Positions 13,933 to 22,110 of a stretch of DNA of 31,113 nucleotides are shown here, piece by piece. The notes under the pieces were generated by a model. The model did no database searches and had not been told where the DNA came from. It saw only the letters and a program-made list of their open reading frames with translations. The DNA is taken from NCBI GenBank assembly GCA_049969935.1, contig JBMFNX010000020.1:1-31113 (forward strand). Direction: 5' to 3'. Origin of the DNA: JACIWG01 sp049969935 (lineage in GTDB: Archaea; Thermoproteota; Nitrososphaeria; JACIWG01). The position numbers and the translations under genes are program-made. Numbering within the stretch: the first letter of the stretch is position 1; the number at the start of each line of letters is the position of its first letter.

Positions 13933-15454
13933 TCTTCTTCTGCCCCCCTTCTTCCTCGCCTTTGCTTAAGAGTCTTTTATAGTTTGGCGGCCTACTTTTT
14001 TTAGCAAGCTCCTTCGAAAAGTTCGCTATAAGGGGCAAATATTTTAGATACATGTTTATCTTCTTCTTCTCATGCTCTTCTGAAGTCCTTCTTGAAAGGT
14101 ATGCTGAAAGTTTTCTTAAGGTTTCCCTTAAAGCGTTTTTAAGCTCCTTCTCTATCTCAGGCCTGTCAGCAATATATTCTTTGCCCACTGTCTTATAGGG
14201 TATTCTTGTAGAGCTTATGTTCACTATCACTGCAATAGGTGCCTCCTGAGGTATCCTGTACCTTTTCCAGTCTATTTCCTCGTGGATCACCTTCCAAGAT
14301 ACATCTGATGCCTCATCATATAGTAGGGGTATCCTGTTAGCGAACCTGTAAAGTTTTATCCCGTTTTCTAAAATTTTTCCACCATATGCTAGTGCAACTT
14401 CCACAATAAACGGGTAACCTGAGTACGCTGAAGGCGGTCTTGTAACTATCGTAAAAAATTCTGGTGCGAGCTCCTTAACTATTCCTGCTGCAAGTATATT
14501 TTCTCCTAGAGGTGAAAGGCATCCTGCGTCCGGCGGTAGAAACTCTTCGTACCTGTGCATTGCTGAAACCATGTTAACTATCTCTTCATCTGATAGGCTT
14601 TTTGGGCTCCTGTTAGGGTCTATTCCAGCATATTGTAGGAACTTTATTGCAGTCTTTAACCCAACCCTGTGAAATCTTTTTGAAAGAAATTTTGCAAGGT
14701 TTTCTTCACTACTCTGTCTTATGGTTCTCCTCATAAACTCCACGTCTATTCCGTGGGGGTGTGGTAGTGTCTCCTTCGGCGGTGGAGGCATTTCCGTTGT
14801 AGTTCTCAGGAAATAGAATATTTTTCCACTTGGCTCTATGAAGGTTATGTTCGCATATGGTACAACTAGTGCTGTCTGCTTAAAATATTCCTGTATCTTT
14901 GTTGAAGACCTGAGATAGTCTCCCTCCATCACAAGCTCCACTACAGTACCCCTTAACCCGTTTCCTTCGCCAACCCTCTTCTCAACTATTATGGGCTTAT
15001 TCTTTTCAATGTCTATCATGAGCCTATAATAGTATCTTTTGACACCGTCAACAGAAGTCTCTATCGTAACAGGCTTGTTTGAAGTTATTTGGCCATATAA
15101 TATTGCCATTGTCCCCCCTAAGCCAAACATTCCCCTAGACTGTCTAAGCTTATACTTTGAACCATACAATACTTTACCAAATGCTTCTGGAACCCTTTCA
15201 GGCTCCACTCCTGGACCATTATCCTGCACCCTTATAACATACTTTTTTGGGTCAGCTTCTTCTAATGGATCATATGCTGTTATCCTAACATAGACTTCTG
15301 GAAGTATGCTTTCCAGTTCACATGCGTCTAAAGAGTTTTCTACAAGCTCTCTAACTGTGGAATATAGTGCTCTGGCGGGGTTCGTGAACCCTGCAAGGTC
15401 TCTGTTGCGGTAAAAGAAGTCGCTTGGAGATATTTCAGAAAATGTCTCCTTCAA
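13910..15454 (-). CDS. top6B: DNA topoisomerase VI subunit B
   Basis: The ATPase subunit of Top6, about 514 residues, with a GHKL (Bergerat) fold. The N-box RELVENSLDAC (35-45; Asn40 binds Mg-ATP), the G1 box DNGPGV (78-83) and the G2 lid LYGSKYKLRQSRGMFGLGG follow in order; then the H2TH segment, the transducer domain and a charged C-terminal tail. A longer frame starts with TTG 15493, but a GAGGAG SD six bases before TTG 15454 (MKETFSEISPSDFF) fits both the ribosome site and the usual N-terminus of the family. It overlaps the KH gene by 20 bp and the Top6A gene by 23 bp, so the three are translated in a coupled series. Function in decatenation and relaxation with Top6A is secure. Confidence 0.94.
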   Translation of the reverse strand: MKETFSEISPSDFFYRNRDLAGFTNPARALYSTVRELVENSLDACELESILPEVYVRITAYDPLEEADPKKYVIRVQDNGPGVEPERVPEAFGKVLYGSKYKLRQSRGMFGLGGTMAILYGQITSNKPVTIETSVDGVKRYYYRLMIDIEKNKPIIVEKRVGEGNGLRGTVVELVMEGDYLRSSTKIQEYFKQTALVVPYANITFIEPSGKIFYFLRTTTEMPPPPKETLPHPHGIDVEFMRRTIRQSSEENLAKFLSKRFHRVGLKTAIKFLQYAGIDPNRSPKSLSDEEIVNMVSAMHRYEEFLPPDAGCLSPLGENILAAGIVKELAPEFFTIVTRPPSAYSGYPFIVEVALAYGGKILENGIKLYRFANRIPLLYDEASDVSWKVIHEEIDWKRYRIPQEAPIAVIVNISSTRIPYKTVGKEYIADRPEIEKELKNALRETLRKLSAYLSRRTSEEHEKKKINMYLKYLPLIANFSKELAKKSRPPNYKRLLSKGEEEGGQKKIEEFTDG

Positions 15455-16022
15455 ACTCTTCTCCTCTTCTCTCCCAAAGCTGCAGCCTCTCAAGCTTCAT
15501 CCTACTTCTTCTCCTCTGAAGTTTCTCGTAAACTGTCTTGTGTAGGCTTCCTTCAGCCAAAGCCTCTACAGCCTCTCTTGCAGCCTTAACATCGTCAGCC
15601 TTACCTATTATTGAAACAGTGTGACCGTATACTGAAATGTATGTGTCTGTTAAATCTTCTATGATCCTTCTAGCCTTCCCGTCAGCCCCAATTATCCTCC
15701 CCTTTATTCTAACAAGGTTTGATTCAGACTTTCCAGCATAGTCTGTTAAGTCTATTATGTCAAGCATGTACTCGTCATCGTATAAAGCTTTAGCTCTCTC
15801 GTAAGAGAATCCTCTTCCTATTGCCTTTGCAATATTTAAGGCCTTGTTTAAGCCTACAAGGTTCGCCTGATCCTCTGTTGAAACTATAACATCTCCTGTT
15901 CCACTGTCAACCTCAATCTTCACACCACATTCTCTTTCTATAGCCTCCTTTATCTTTCCACCCTTTCCTATAAGTGCCCCTATCCTGTCCTTTGGAATCT
16001 TTACCTCCATCTTTAACATCAT
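15435..16022 (-). CDS. Archaeal Dim2/Krr1-like KH-domain protein
   Basis: A 195-residue RNA-binding protein with two KH domains. The first GxxG loop is GKGG (19-22) within RIGALIGKGGKIKEAIE; the second is GADG (112-115) within RIIGADGKARRIIEDL. This is the archaeal relative of Dim2/Pno1 and Krr1, small-subunit assembly factors; archaeal Dim2 binds the 3' end of 16S rRNA and stimulates aIF2-alpha binding (family knowledge). Here it stands in the same operon as aIF2-beta, aIF1A and RIO1, which supports a ribosome maturation/initiation role. The ATG at 16022 follows the RIO1 stop by one base and a run of six G residues serves as SD. C-terminal 35 residues are Arg-rich. Confidence 0.9.
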   Translation of the reverse strand: MMLKMEVKIPKDRIGALIGKGGKIKEAIERECGVKIEVDSGTGDVIVSTEDQANLVGLNKALNIAKAIGRGFSYERAKALYDDEYMLDIIDLTDYAGKSESNLVRIKGRIIGADGKARRIIEDLTDTYISVYGHTVSIIGKADDVKAAREAVEALAEGSLHKTVYEKLQRRRSRMKLERLQLWERRGEEFEGDIF

Positions 16023-16023
16023 A

Positions 16024-16803
16024 CTATATTACCCCCCTCAATATCCTTTCTTCATTCCAAACTTCTATACCATGTTTTAAAAAGAATCTGTTCACATTTC
16101 TAATGTCCCTGTACAAAAATTCTAGAGCGTTTGGGTGTCCTGACTCGACGGCTGAGCCGAAGTCGAAAAAGTATATTTTTGAACCCCATTTAAAGATATT
16201 GTGTTCTGAAAGGTCTGCATGTACAAGCTTTGCTCTAGAATAGAGTTTTCTTATCATTCTAACCACCTTCAAATAGTCTGTCTTTTTAGGCTCAACTTCA
16301 GAAAGTAGTGGAGCCCTCTTCCCATCCTTTCCTATAAACTCCATTACAAGAACATTATTTAATACCGTTATCGGCTTCGGAACATTTACTCCACTATTGT
16401 ATGCTGCCTCTAGGTTAACGTACTCTTTTCTAGCCCAAAGTTTTATAAGAAGATAACCTCCCTTCTTTCCCTCCTCAAACCTCCTGTCTCCTATAATGTA
16501 AGGTAACCTCTTCCTGAACTCTGCTGTTGTCGTCAAAAATATTTTTACCGCAATCTCTTTTCCACTATAGTCTATTCCATGAAATATCTTCGACTCCTTT
16601 CCAGAGCCTATAGCTCCATCTAGCCTATAAATAACCTTCCTTTTCACAATCTCATATAATGTCATCATCGTCCTCTTATCGAATACTTCCTCAAATACCT
16701 CTTCCTCTTCCCTATCTCTTTCAACAAGCATCTTCTTTTTTCCATGTGTTGTCAGTCTAAAGAGTCTTCTAAGCTCCTTTTCTGTAAAAAATTCCTCTTC
16801 CAT
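16024..16803 (-). CDS. rio1: RIO1-family atypical protein kinase
   Basis: A 259-residue RIO kinase. The N-lobe has the loop GAIGSGKESKIFHG (63-76), catalytic Lys87 in IAVKIF and the RIO-specific flexible loop after it; the C-lobe has the catalytic loop HADLSEHN (195-202; Asp197, Asn202) and the metal-binding Asp214 in YFFDFGSA. RIO1 acts late in 40S/30S maturation as an ATPase/kinase. The sequence STEXXFXG-like signature is represented by SGKESKIFHG. Start: the ATG at 16803 is one codon inside a TTG and lies 5 bp after the aIF1A stop; the SD is weak (GAAGAG), so translation probably depends on coupling. The operon context with aIF1A and the Dim2-like protein matches its function. Confidence 0.93.
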   Translation of the reverse strand: MEEEFFTEKELRRLFRLTTHGKKKMLVERDREEEEVFEEVFDKRTMMTLYEIVKRKVIYRLDGAIGSGKESKIFHGIDYSGKEIAVKIFLTTTAEFRKRLPYIIGDRRFEEGKKGGYLLIKLWARKEYVNLEAAYNSGVNVPKPITVLNNVLVMEFIGKDGKRAPLLSEVEPKKTDYLKVVRMIRKLYSRAKLVHADLSEHNIFKWGSKIYFFDFGSAVESGHPNALEFLYRDIRNVNRFFLKHGIEVWNEERILRGVI

Positions 16804-16808
16804 CAATT

Positions 16809-17120
16809 TTACAACTCTTCTGGAAGGTACCCGTTTGCTTTAAGCCAGTCAACCTGTGCTACAGTATAGCGCCATATGACATCAGCTCTTTCATCACTTT
16901 TAAACTCCCATGGCGCAACCAGTACAACGTCACCTTCTCTTATCCAAATCTTTCTCTTAAGCTTGCCTATAATTCTTCCAATACGAGTTTTTCCATCAGT
17001 GCACTTTACGAGAACGTGGTCGCTTCCCATAAGCTTTACAACAACCCCTAAAAGCTCCCCTTCCGCTGGGAGAACAAGTTCCTTCAACTCTTCCTCGCTT
17101 AAAACCTTCCTCTTTCCCAA
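16809..17120 (-). CDS. eif1A: Translation initiation factor aIF1A
   Basis: A 103-residue OB-fold factor, the archaeal eIF1A/IF1 homologue that binds the ribosomal A site during initiation. The core contains EGELLGVVVKLMGSDHVLVKC, DGKTRIGRIIGKLKRKIWIREGD and VVLVAPWEF (strands of the OB barrel, quoted in part), with a short helical C-terminus. The frame is open from GTG 17129, but GAGGTG lies six bases before TTG 17120, and starting there gives MGKRKVLSEEE, close to the usual N-terminus; I choose it. The SD and the GTG lie inside the end of the DUF424 gene, whose stop is three bases upstream of the chosen start codon on the coding strand. Identity is secure. Confidence 0.93.
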   Translation of the reverse strand: MGKRKVLSEEELKELVLPAEGELLGVVVKLMGSDHVLVKCTDGKTRIGRIIGKLKRKIWIREGDVVLVAPWEFKSDERADVIWRYTVAQVDWLKANGYLPEEL

Positions 17121-17122
17121 AC

Positions 17123-17440
17123 CTACCACCTCGTAAACTTGAATATCATAAGAAATGGGACGCTTTTAACCTTTTTAACCGCATCCTTGTGCGCGAACCC
17201 ACTATTTATTGCCAAAGAAACACATCTTTCTCCAGTTAGGTTTATTATCGAAGATTCTTTCAAAATCTTTAGAAGCTCATCTTCTCCAACCCTTTCCCCT
17301 TCATAAAATTCTTTTGAAATTCTTATCACGAGCCCACCCTCTTCTAGGGTGAGTCCGAAAACTTCTTCGTCGCAGACGTTAACAATCTTATAATGTGGTG
17401 CGCTTATTACACGAACAATATACTTTTTCTCTTCAGTCAA
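17123..17440 (-). CDS. DUF424 family protein
   Basis: A 105-residue archaeal protein matching the DUF424 pattern: a beta start (YIVRVISAPHYKIVNVCDEEVFG), LTLEEGGLVIRISKEFYEGERV, a helix LLKILKESS, then INLTGERCVSLAINSGF and a final hydrophobic strand near PFLMIFKF. No catalytic motif is evident. DUF424 genes are typically found between or beside aIF2-beta and aIF1A genes, as here, so a link to translation or RNA is suspected but unproven. The TTG start at 17440 follows the aIF2-beta TGA with no gap, with GGTGA seven bases before it inside that gene. Confidence 0.85.
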   Translation of the reverse strand: MTEEKKYIVRVISAPHYKIVNVCDEEVFGLTLEEGGLVIRISKEFYEGERVGEDELLKILKESSIINLTGERCVSLAINSGFAHKDAVKKVKSVPFLMIFKFTRW

Positions 17441-17854
17441 TCACTTTTCACCAATAGGAGACCTGCTGCCACATGCTTCACATACTAGAAACTCGAGCCT
17501 CTTTTCTTTAGTAAGGGTTGTGTCGGGGCTTCCGCATACTGGACACTTTACCCTCTCGTTAACATACTTTTCTATGACAGCCGTTATAGTCCTCTCATCT
17601 CTTCTGCCTATGAGTATTGCCCTTTCTCCGTCTAGGGATGCTGGTACTGCAAGCTTTTTAGCCAAGTACATTAGAAACTTGTTAGGGTCCCTTCTTAGAA
17701 TCTTGGGGAACTCCATATAATTTCTTATTATGGTCTTGTTTCCAAGCCATATTATGTCCACTTTAGGAAGCTCCAGCCTCCACTCCTTCTTAGTTTCCAC
17801 TGGCTTAGCCTTGTCCCTTAACCTTTTCAGAAGCTCATCATATGATAGGCTCAA
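17441..17854 (-). CDS. eif2B: Translation initiation factor aIF2 subunit beta
   Basis: A 137-residue beta subunit of the heterotrimeric aIF2 that brings Met-tRNAi to the small subunit. The N-terminal helix (SYDELLKRLRDKA) contacts the gamma subunit; the central alpha/beta domain includes RNYMEFPKILRRDPNKFLMYLAKKL; the C-terminal zinc ribbon has CPVC (104-107) and CEAC (125-128). The length is typical. It is the first gene of a seven-gene operon running to Top6A. The TTG start at 17854 lacks a good SD but a TATA box at 17886-17897 gives a leader of about 10 bases, so initiation is probably near-leaderless. The aIF2 alpha and gamma genes are not in this window. Confidence 0.95.
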   Translation of the reverse strand: MSLSYDELLKRLRDKAKPVETKKEWRLELPKVDIIWLGNKTIIRNYMEFPKILRRDPNKFLMYLAKKLAVPASLDGERAILIGRRDERTITAVIEKYVNERVKCPVCGSPDTTLTKEKRLEFLVCEACGSRSPIGEK

Positions 17855-17885
17855 TCTTCTTCTGCAATGCTCTATACAGTCCCAG

Positions 17886-17897
17886 TTATAATAATTT
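17886..17897 (-). promoter_or_regulatory. Promoter of the aIF2-beta to Top6A operon
   Basis: The minus strand reads AAATTATTATAA here, centred about 37 nt before the TTG at 17854, so the transcript would begin about 10 nt ahead of it. It is the only clear TATA match before seven tightly packed genes spanning 5 kb. Confidence 0.55.
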
Positions 17898-17935
17898 TCT
17901 CCCCCTTTAGCTTATTTTCCTTTTGATAGTAAGGG

Positions 17936-17945
17936 AAATATATTT
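17936..17945 (+). promoter_or_regulatory. TATA box of the MTA/MTI phosphorylase gene
   Basis: AAATATATTT is centred about 25 nt before the ATG at 17965. That spacing, and the absence of an SD, select this ATG over an upstream in-frame one and imply a leaderless mRNA. Confidence 0.6.
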
Positions 17946-17964
17946 GTTAAATGTTATCCCCTGT

Positions 17965-18705
17965 ATGCGTTCAAAGTATGCTGTGATAGCTGGAACGGGT
18001 ATGGGAAATATTTTCGAACTATCTGAAAAGTTTGAGGTTGAGACACCCTATGGTGTTGCTGAACTCTATTCTGTAAGGGATTTTGACGGCCTATTCTTTC
18101 TACCAAGACATGGTATAGGCTACACTGTTCCACCTCATAGAATAAACTATCGTGCAAACATATATTCTCTCAAAAAATTTGGTGTAGAGTATGCGATTGC
18201 AACAAATGCTGTAGGCTCCCTAAATAGGAGATTTTCTCCGGGAACATTTTTGCTTCCCGACCAGATAATAGATTTCACAAAGTCTAGGAAGTCAACATTC
18301 TATGAAGGAGATGATGGTAAAGTTGTTTTCACAGACGTAACACGCCCATACTCTGATAAGGTTAGGTCAGCCATAATTGATGCAAGTAAACGCTTGCAAA
18401 TTAAAGTTTACCAAAAGGGCACATATGTTTGCACTGAAGGTCCAAGATATGAGACTGCAGCCGAAATTAGGGCTTTCAAGATTTTAGGAGCTGATGTTGT
18501 TGGAATGACAGGCGCTCCAGAAGTTTTTCTTGCAAGGGAGGCTGGAATTGAATATGCTTCTATAGCTATTGTCACAAACTATGCTGCAGGCATAATCAAC
18601 CAGATATCTCATGAAATGGTTATGGATATAATGGTTAAGGCTCAGGAGAAGGTTAAGAAGCTTGTTTTTGAAGCAATAAAAGTTCTTGAGGCTGGTTCCA
18701 CATGA
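17965..18705 (+). CDS. Methylthioadenosine/methylthioinosine phosphorylase (PNP family)
   Basis: A 246-residue trimeric-type purine nucleoside phosphorylase. Motifs: IAGTGMGN (8-15, phosphate loop), PRHG (47-50), PPHRINYRAN (56-65), TNAVGSLN (80-87), TEGPRYETAAEIR (157-169) and GMTGAPEVFLARE (180-192). At the base-recognition site it reads VTNYAAG with Asn205. Adenine-specific MTAPs normally have Asp here (TDYD); Asn is typical of 6-oxopurine enzymes. With the MTA/SAH deaminase gene overlapping downstream (ATGA), the likely substrate is 5'-methylthioinosine, giving hypoxanthine and methylthioribose-1-phosphate. The ATG at 17965 is chosen from TATA spacing and homology; an upstream ATG (17923) would add 14 poorly conserved residues. 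Family certain, substrate inferred. Confidence 0.85.
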   Translation: MRSKYAVIAGTGMGNIFELSEKFEVETPYGVAELYSVRDFDGLFFLPRHGIGYTVPPHRINYRANIYSLKKFGVEYAIATNAVGSLNRRFSPGTFLLPDQIIDFTKSRKSTFYEGDDGKVVFTDVTRPYSDKVRSAIIDASKRLQIKVYQKGTYVCTEGPRYETAAEIRAFKILGADVVGMTGAPEVFLAREAGIEYASIAIVTNYAAGIINQISHEMVMDIMVKAQEKVKKLVFEAIKVLEAGST

Positions 18706-20033
18706 ACCTTCTCGTGGATGGGGGAATAGTTGTGTCAGACAAGGTTATATTCGATGGCGCTGTCGCTGTAGAAGGTAATAGGATAGTTGCAGTAGGAGAT
18801 TCAAGCGAGTTAAGGAAACGTTTCCAAGGATTTGAGCGTGTTAATGCAAGAGGCTGTGCAGTAATACCTGGCCTAGTAAACACTCACACACATGCTGCCA
18901 TGACAATATTTAGAGGCTATGCTGAAGACCTTCCACTATTTGATTGGCTGAACAAGAGAATATGGCCTGCTGAATCCACTCTAACTCCAAAGGATATTGA
19001 AATAGGAGCTCAGCTTGCAGCATACGAGTCACTTCTTTTTGGAGTCACAACATTGAACTCAATGTACTTTTACTCGGAAGATGGAAGTGAACTGCATGCG
19101 TTCGAGAAGGCTGGAATAAGGGCTACTGTTGGACACGGTTTCTTCGAAAAGACTGTGGAATCAGGCTTGAAGATTACTGAAGAAATGGCTAGAAAATGGC
19201 ATGGTAGAGACAACGGTCGCCTACGTGTTAGTGTATGTCCTCACGCCCCATACTCTACGGGCCCATTTTCCTATAAAATGGCGTTTGAGCTTCAAAAGAA
19301 GTTAAACAGCCTTTACGGTGAAAGGGGGAAGATCATTTTACACACTCATGTTGCTGAGTCTAGGGAAGAAGCTTCTGTTGTAAAAGAAGCTTTCAACGTT
19401 GACGTGTCAGGAGGGGTTGTAGTCTACCTTTCTAGGCTGGGTGTGCTCTCAAGAGACCTTGTTATGGCCCACACCATACATTTAACCGAAGAAGATGTTA
19501 GGGTAATGAAAGCTTTTGATGTAAAGCCATCCATTAATCCAGTATCCAATCTTAAACTTGGAATGGGTGTAGCTGACATTATCAAGCTTATAGAAAATGG
19601 TTTAACAGTGTCTCTTGGAACTGATGGGCCTGCATCAAATAACACTCTAGACATGTTTGAGACAATGAAGATTGTTCCACTTTTAGTTAAGGGCTTGCAT
19701 GGTGACCCAACACTTCTCCCGTCAAGGGAAGTGTTTAAGCTTGCGACAGAATATGGTGCAAGGGCTCTTGGATACGATAACCTTGGAGCAATAAGGCCAG
19801 GCTACCTTGCTGACATCGTACTTTTGGACCTTAACATACCACATGCTAGGCCTGTTCACGACATCTTCGCTCACCTAATATATTCTGCTAGAGCATCTGA
19901 TGTCAAGACCGTTATAGTTAACGGAAAAATTGTCGTCGAAGACAGAAAGGTAGTGGGCGTAGACATGGAAAGCTTTCTGGAAGAGGTTGAAAGGGTTAAG
20001 GAAAGCCTAGTTTCCAGAATAGGTGCTCTTTAA
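18702..20033 (+). CDS. 5'-methylthioadenosine/S-adenosylhomocysteine deaminase
   Basis: A 443-residue amidohydrolase of the MtaD/DadD group, which deaminates the adenine of methylthioadenosine, SAH or 5'-deoxyadenosine. Metal and substrate ligands are present: HTH (62-64) in PGLVNTHTHAAM, HTH (214-216) with Glu219 in ILHTHVAES, His257 and His260 in AHTIHL, NPVSNLKLGMG (279-289) and Asp308 in GTDGPASNNTLDMF. The N- and C-terminal beta strands of the amidohydrolase composite domain are also evident (LVDGGIVV, DIVLLDLN). The ATG overlaps the stop of the phosphorylase gene by four bases, so the two are coupled. It probably supplies methylthioinosine to that enzyme and clears radical-SAM by-products, one of whose producers may be the methylthiotransferase in this window. 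Confidence 0.92.
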   Translation: MNLLVDGGIVVSDKVIFDGAVAVEGNRIVAVGDSSELRKRFQGFERVNARGCAVIPGLVNTHTHAAMTIFRGYAEDLPLFDWLNKRIWPAESTLTPKDIEIGAQLAAYESLLFGVTTLNSMYFYSEDGSELHAFEKAGIRATVGHGFFEKTVESGLKITEEMARKWHGRDNGRLRVSVCPHAPYSTGPFSYKMAFELQKKLNSLYGERGKIILHTHVAESREEASVVKEAFNVDVSGGVVVYLSRLGVLSRDLVMAHTIHLTEEDVRVMKAFDVKPSINPVSNLKLGMGVADIIKLIENGLTVSLGTDGPASNNTLDMFETMKIVPLLVKGLHGDPTLLPSREVFKLATEYGARALGYDNLGAIRPGYLADIVLLDLNIPHARPVHDIFAHLIYSARASDVKTVIVNGKIVVEDRKVVGVDMESFLEEVERVKESLVSRIGAL

Positions 20034-20050
20034 AATAGTTTTAGGAAACA

Positions 20051-20071
20051 TTATAATCTTGACCTTTATAG
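20051..20071 (+). promoter_or_regulatory. Candidate promoter of the metG operon
   Basis: Two TATA-like stretches, TTATAAT (20051-20057) and CTTTATAG (20064-20071), lie 39 and 26 nt before the TTG at 20093. The second would give a leaderless mRNA, the first a 12-nt leader. Confidence 0.35.
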
Positions 20072-20092
20072 AATGGTGCCGGTTGAAGGCTC

Positions 20093-21778
20093 TTGGCTAG
20101 ATGGCTTGTGACATCAGCTTGGCCGTACTCTTCCGTAACCCCTCATCTAGGTAACATGATAGGCTCAATACTCTCTGGCGACGCTTTCGCTAGATATCTT
20201 AGGCTTAAGGGTCACGAGGTTCTCTATGTTTCTGGCTCAGATGAGCATGGTACACCAGTTGAAGTTGAAGCCTTTAAGGCAGGGCTTTCTGTTAAAGAAT
20301 TTGCTGACAGAAACCATAAAAGAATAAAAGACCTCTTCGAAAAATGGAATATCTCATATGACAACTATACTCGTACAGAAAACCCTGTTCACATAAAGTT
20401 TGTGCAAGACTTTTACCTTAAACTTCAGAAGAACGGTTACATATATGAGTCGTCTGAAAAGGTTCACTACTGTGAAAGGGATAAGCGTTTTCTCCCTGAC
20501 AGGTTTGTTGAAGGCGAATGCCCATACTGTGGTTTCAAAAACGCTAGAGGCGACCAATGTGATGGCTGCGGTAGACCTCTTGAGCCAGAACTTCTTGTAA
20601 ACCCTGTATGTGTAATATGCCGTGGTCCAGTTTACCTGAAGGAGACTAGACAATGGTTTTTTGACCTTCCAAAGCTAAGTGAAAAGGTTAAAGAGTACCT
20701 TTTGAGGGATGACATTCACCTTTCAGATATAGCTAGAAGTTTCAGTCTAAAGCTTGTTAAAGAAGGTTTAAAGGCCAGGTCTCTTACAAGAGACTCTGGA
20801 TGGGGTATTCCAGCCCCATTTGAGGGTGCTGAAGGTAAGACAATATATGTTTGGATGGAGGCTGTCCTAGGATATGTTTCAGCTACAATCGAATATTTTG
20901 AGAGGTTAGGTGACCCAGATGGGTGGAAAAGTTTTTGGTTCGATAAAGGTTCTAAAACAGTCTACTTTATTGGAAAGGATAACATTCCATTTCATACAAT
21001 AATTTTGCCAGCACTGCTTATTGGAACAGGAGAAGGCTATAATCTCCCATACGCTGTAGACTCAACTGACTTTCTAATGTTTGAGGGTCAAAAGTTTTCT
21101 AAAAGCAGGCGCATTGGAATATGGATTGACGAAGCCCTTGAAGTTGCTCCAGCAGACTATTGGAGGTATGTCCTCCTATCTCTTAGGCCTGAAGGTGGTG
21201 ACGTAAACTTTAAACTTGACCTTTTTATTGAAAAGGTTAACAATGACCTTAATAATGTTATAGGTAATCTTGTAAACAGGTCAATTGTATGTTTTGAAAG
21301 ATTCTGTAATGGGAGGCTTGAATCTCCTCCTGAAGTTGACGGAGACTGTAAAAGGTTTATTGAATCTGCACTCGAAAGGCATGATGGAATAGCCTCACTA
21401 TATGAGGACTTTAGGATACAGCGTGCGGTAAAAGAAACACTTTATCAGGCTGAGGAAGGTAACAGGTTTTTGAACGAGAAGGAACCTTGGAAGCTTTTCA
21501 AGGAGGATCCTCCAAAGGCTGTCTCTGTAGTATACTCTCTTTTGAGGCTAATTCGTGTTCTAGCTGTAGAACTTTATCCGATAATGCCTTCAACTTCAGA
21601 AATTTTGTGGAAGAATCTTTCAGAACATGAGCCCATACTGTCTACTGGATGGGATGGTGTGAAATCCGATTTCAAGTATCCCCTCAATATAAAACGTTTT
21701 CCACCCATTTTCAGGAAGCTTTCTAAAGAGGAAGTTTTAAGTACACTTGAAAGGTTTAGGTCTGGTGGTGGAAGTTGA
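20093..21778 (+). CDS. metG: Methionyl-tRNA synthetase
   Basis: A 561-residue class Ia synthetase. The HIGH motif appears as HLGN (18-21) and KMSKS as KFSKS (334-338). The connective peptide holds zinc-knuckle cysteines: CPYC (143-146), CDGC (156-159) and CVIC (173-176), plus Cys127. WFFDLP, the GWGIP motif and VWMEAVLGY of the family are all present, followed by the anticodon-binding helical domain (about 360-530). The C-terminal tRNA-binding domain is not fused but encoded by the next gene. The start is TTG (MARWLVTSAWPY), the only start in frame after a TGA nine bases upstream. The stop overlaps the next gene's TTG as TTGA. Confidence 0.96.
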   Translation: MARWLVTSAWPYSSVTPHLGNMIGSILSGDAFARYLRLKGHEVLYVSGSDEHGTPVEVEAFKAGLSVKEFADRNHKRIKDLFEKWNISYDNYTRTENPVHIKFVQDFYLKLQKNGYIYESSEKVHYCERDKRFLPDRFVEGECPYCGFKNARGDQCDGCGRPLEPELLVNPVCVICRGPVYLKETRQWFFDLPKLSEKVKEYLLRDDIHLSDIARSFSLKLVKEGLKARSLTRDSGWGIPAPFEGAEGKTIYVWMEAVLGYVSATIEYFERLGDPDGWKSFWFDKGSKTVYFIGKDNIPFHTIILPALLIGTGEGYNLPYAVDSTDFLMFEGQKFSKSRRIGIWIDEALEVAPADYWRYVLLSLRPEGGDVNFKLDLFIEKVNNDLNNVIGNLVNRSIVCFERFCNGRLESPPEVDGDCKRFIESALERHDGIASLYEDFRIQRAVKETLYQAEEGNRFLNEKEPWKLFKEDPPKAVSVVYSLLRLIRVLAVELYPIMPSTSEILWKNLSEHEPILSTGWDGVKSDFKYPLNIKRFPPIFRKLSKEEVLSTLERFRSGGGS

Positions 21779-22110
21779 GTCTACTAGACTTTGGAGATTT
21801 TGCAAAACTTGATATAAGGGTTGGGTTGATCGTGAAAGCTGAAAGGGTTCCTGGTGCAAAAAAACTTTTGCATCTTGAAATCGATTTCGGCGGCGACGTT
21901 AAAAGCTGTGTTGCAGGCCTTGCAGAATACTATAGTCCTGAAGAGCTTTTGAATAAGATGGTTGCTGCTGTAATGAACTTGAAGCCTAGAAAGATGTTTG
22001 GTTTTGAAAGCCAGGTCATGCTTTTGGCTGCAATAGATAGACATGATCCATCTAAAGTTTCACTCCTTATACCGGACAAGCCTGTTCAGGCAGGAAGCAA
22101 GGTTACATGA
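21775..22110 (+). CDS. tRNA-binding (EMAP/Trbp) domain protein, MetRS beta-type
   Basis: A 111-residue free-standing OB-fold domain: FAKLDIRVGLIVKAERVPGAKKLL, then KSCVAGLAEYYSPEELLNKMVAAVMNLKPRKMFGFESQVMLLAA, quoted only in part, and the closing LLIPDKPVQAGSKV. It is the domain fused to the C-terminus of many bacterial MetRSs and is detached in several archaea, where it binds tRNA and raises MetRS affinity. The TTG start shares bases with the MetRS stop and the last codon overlaps the PHP gene by 4 bp, so stoichiometric production with MetRS is expected. Identity is secure; binding to MetRS in trans is inferred from context. Confidence 0.92.
   Translation: MSLLDFGDFAKLDIRVGLIVKAERVPGAKKLLHLEIDFGGDVKSCVAGLAEYYSPEELLNKMVAAVMNLKPRKMFGFESQVMLLAAIDRHDPSKVSLLIPDKPVQAGSKVT

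Noticed and set aside
17923..17964. Longer N-terminus for the phosphorylase from ATG 17923
   Set aside because: That start lies upstream of the TATA box and adds residues not typical of the family; ATG 17965 fits the promoter spacing.
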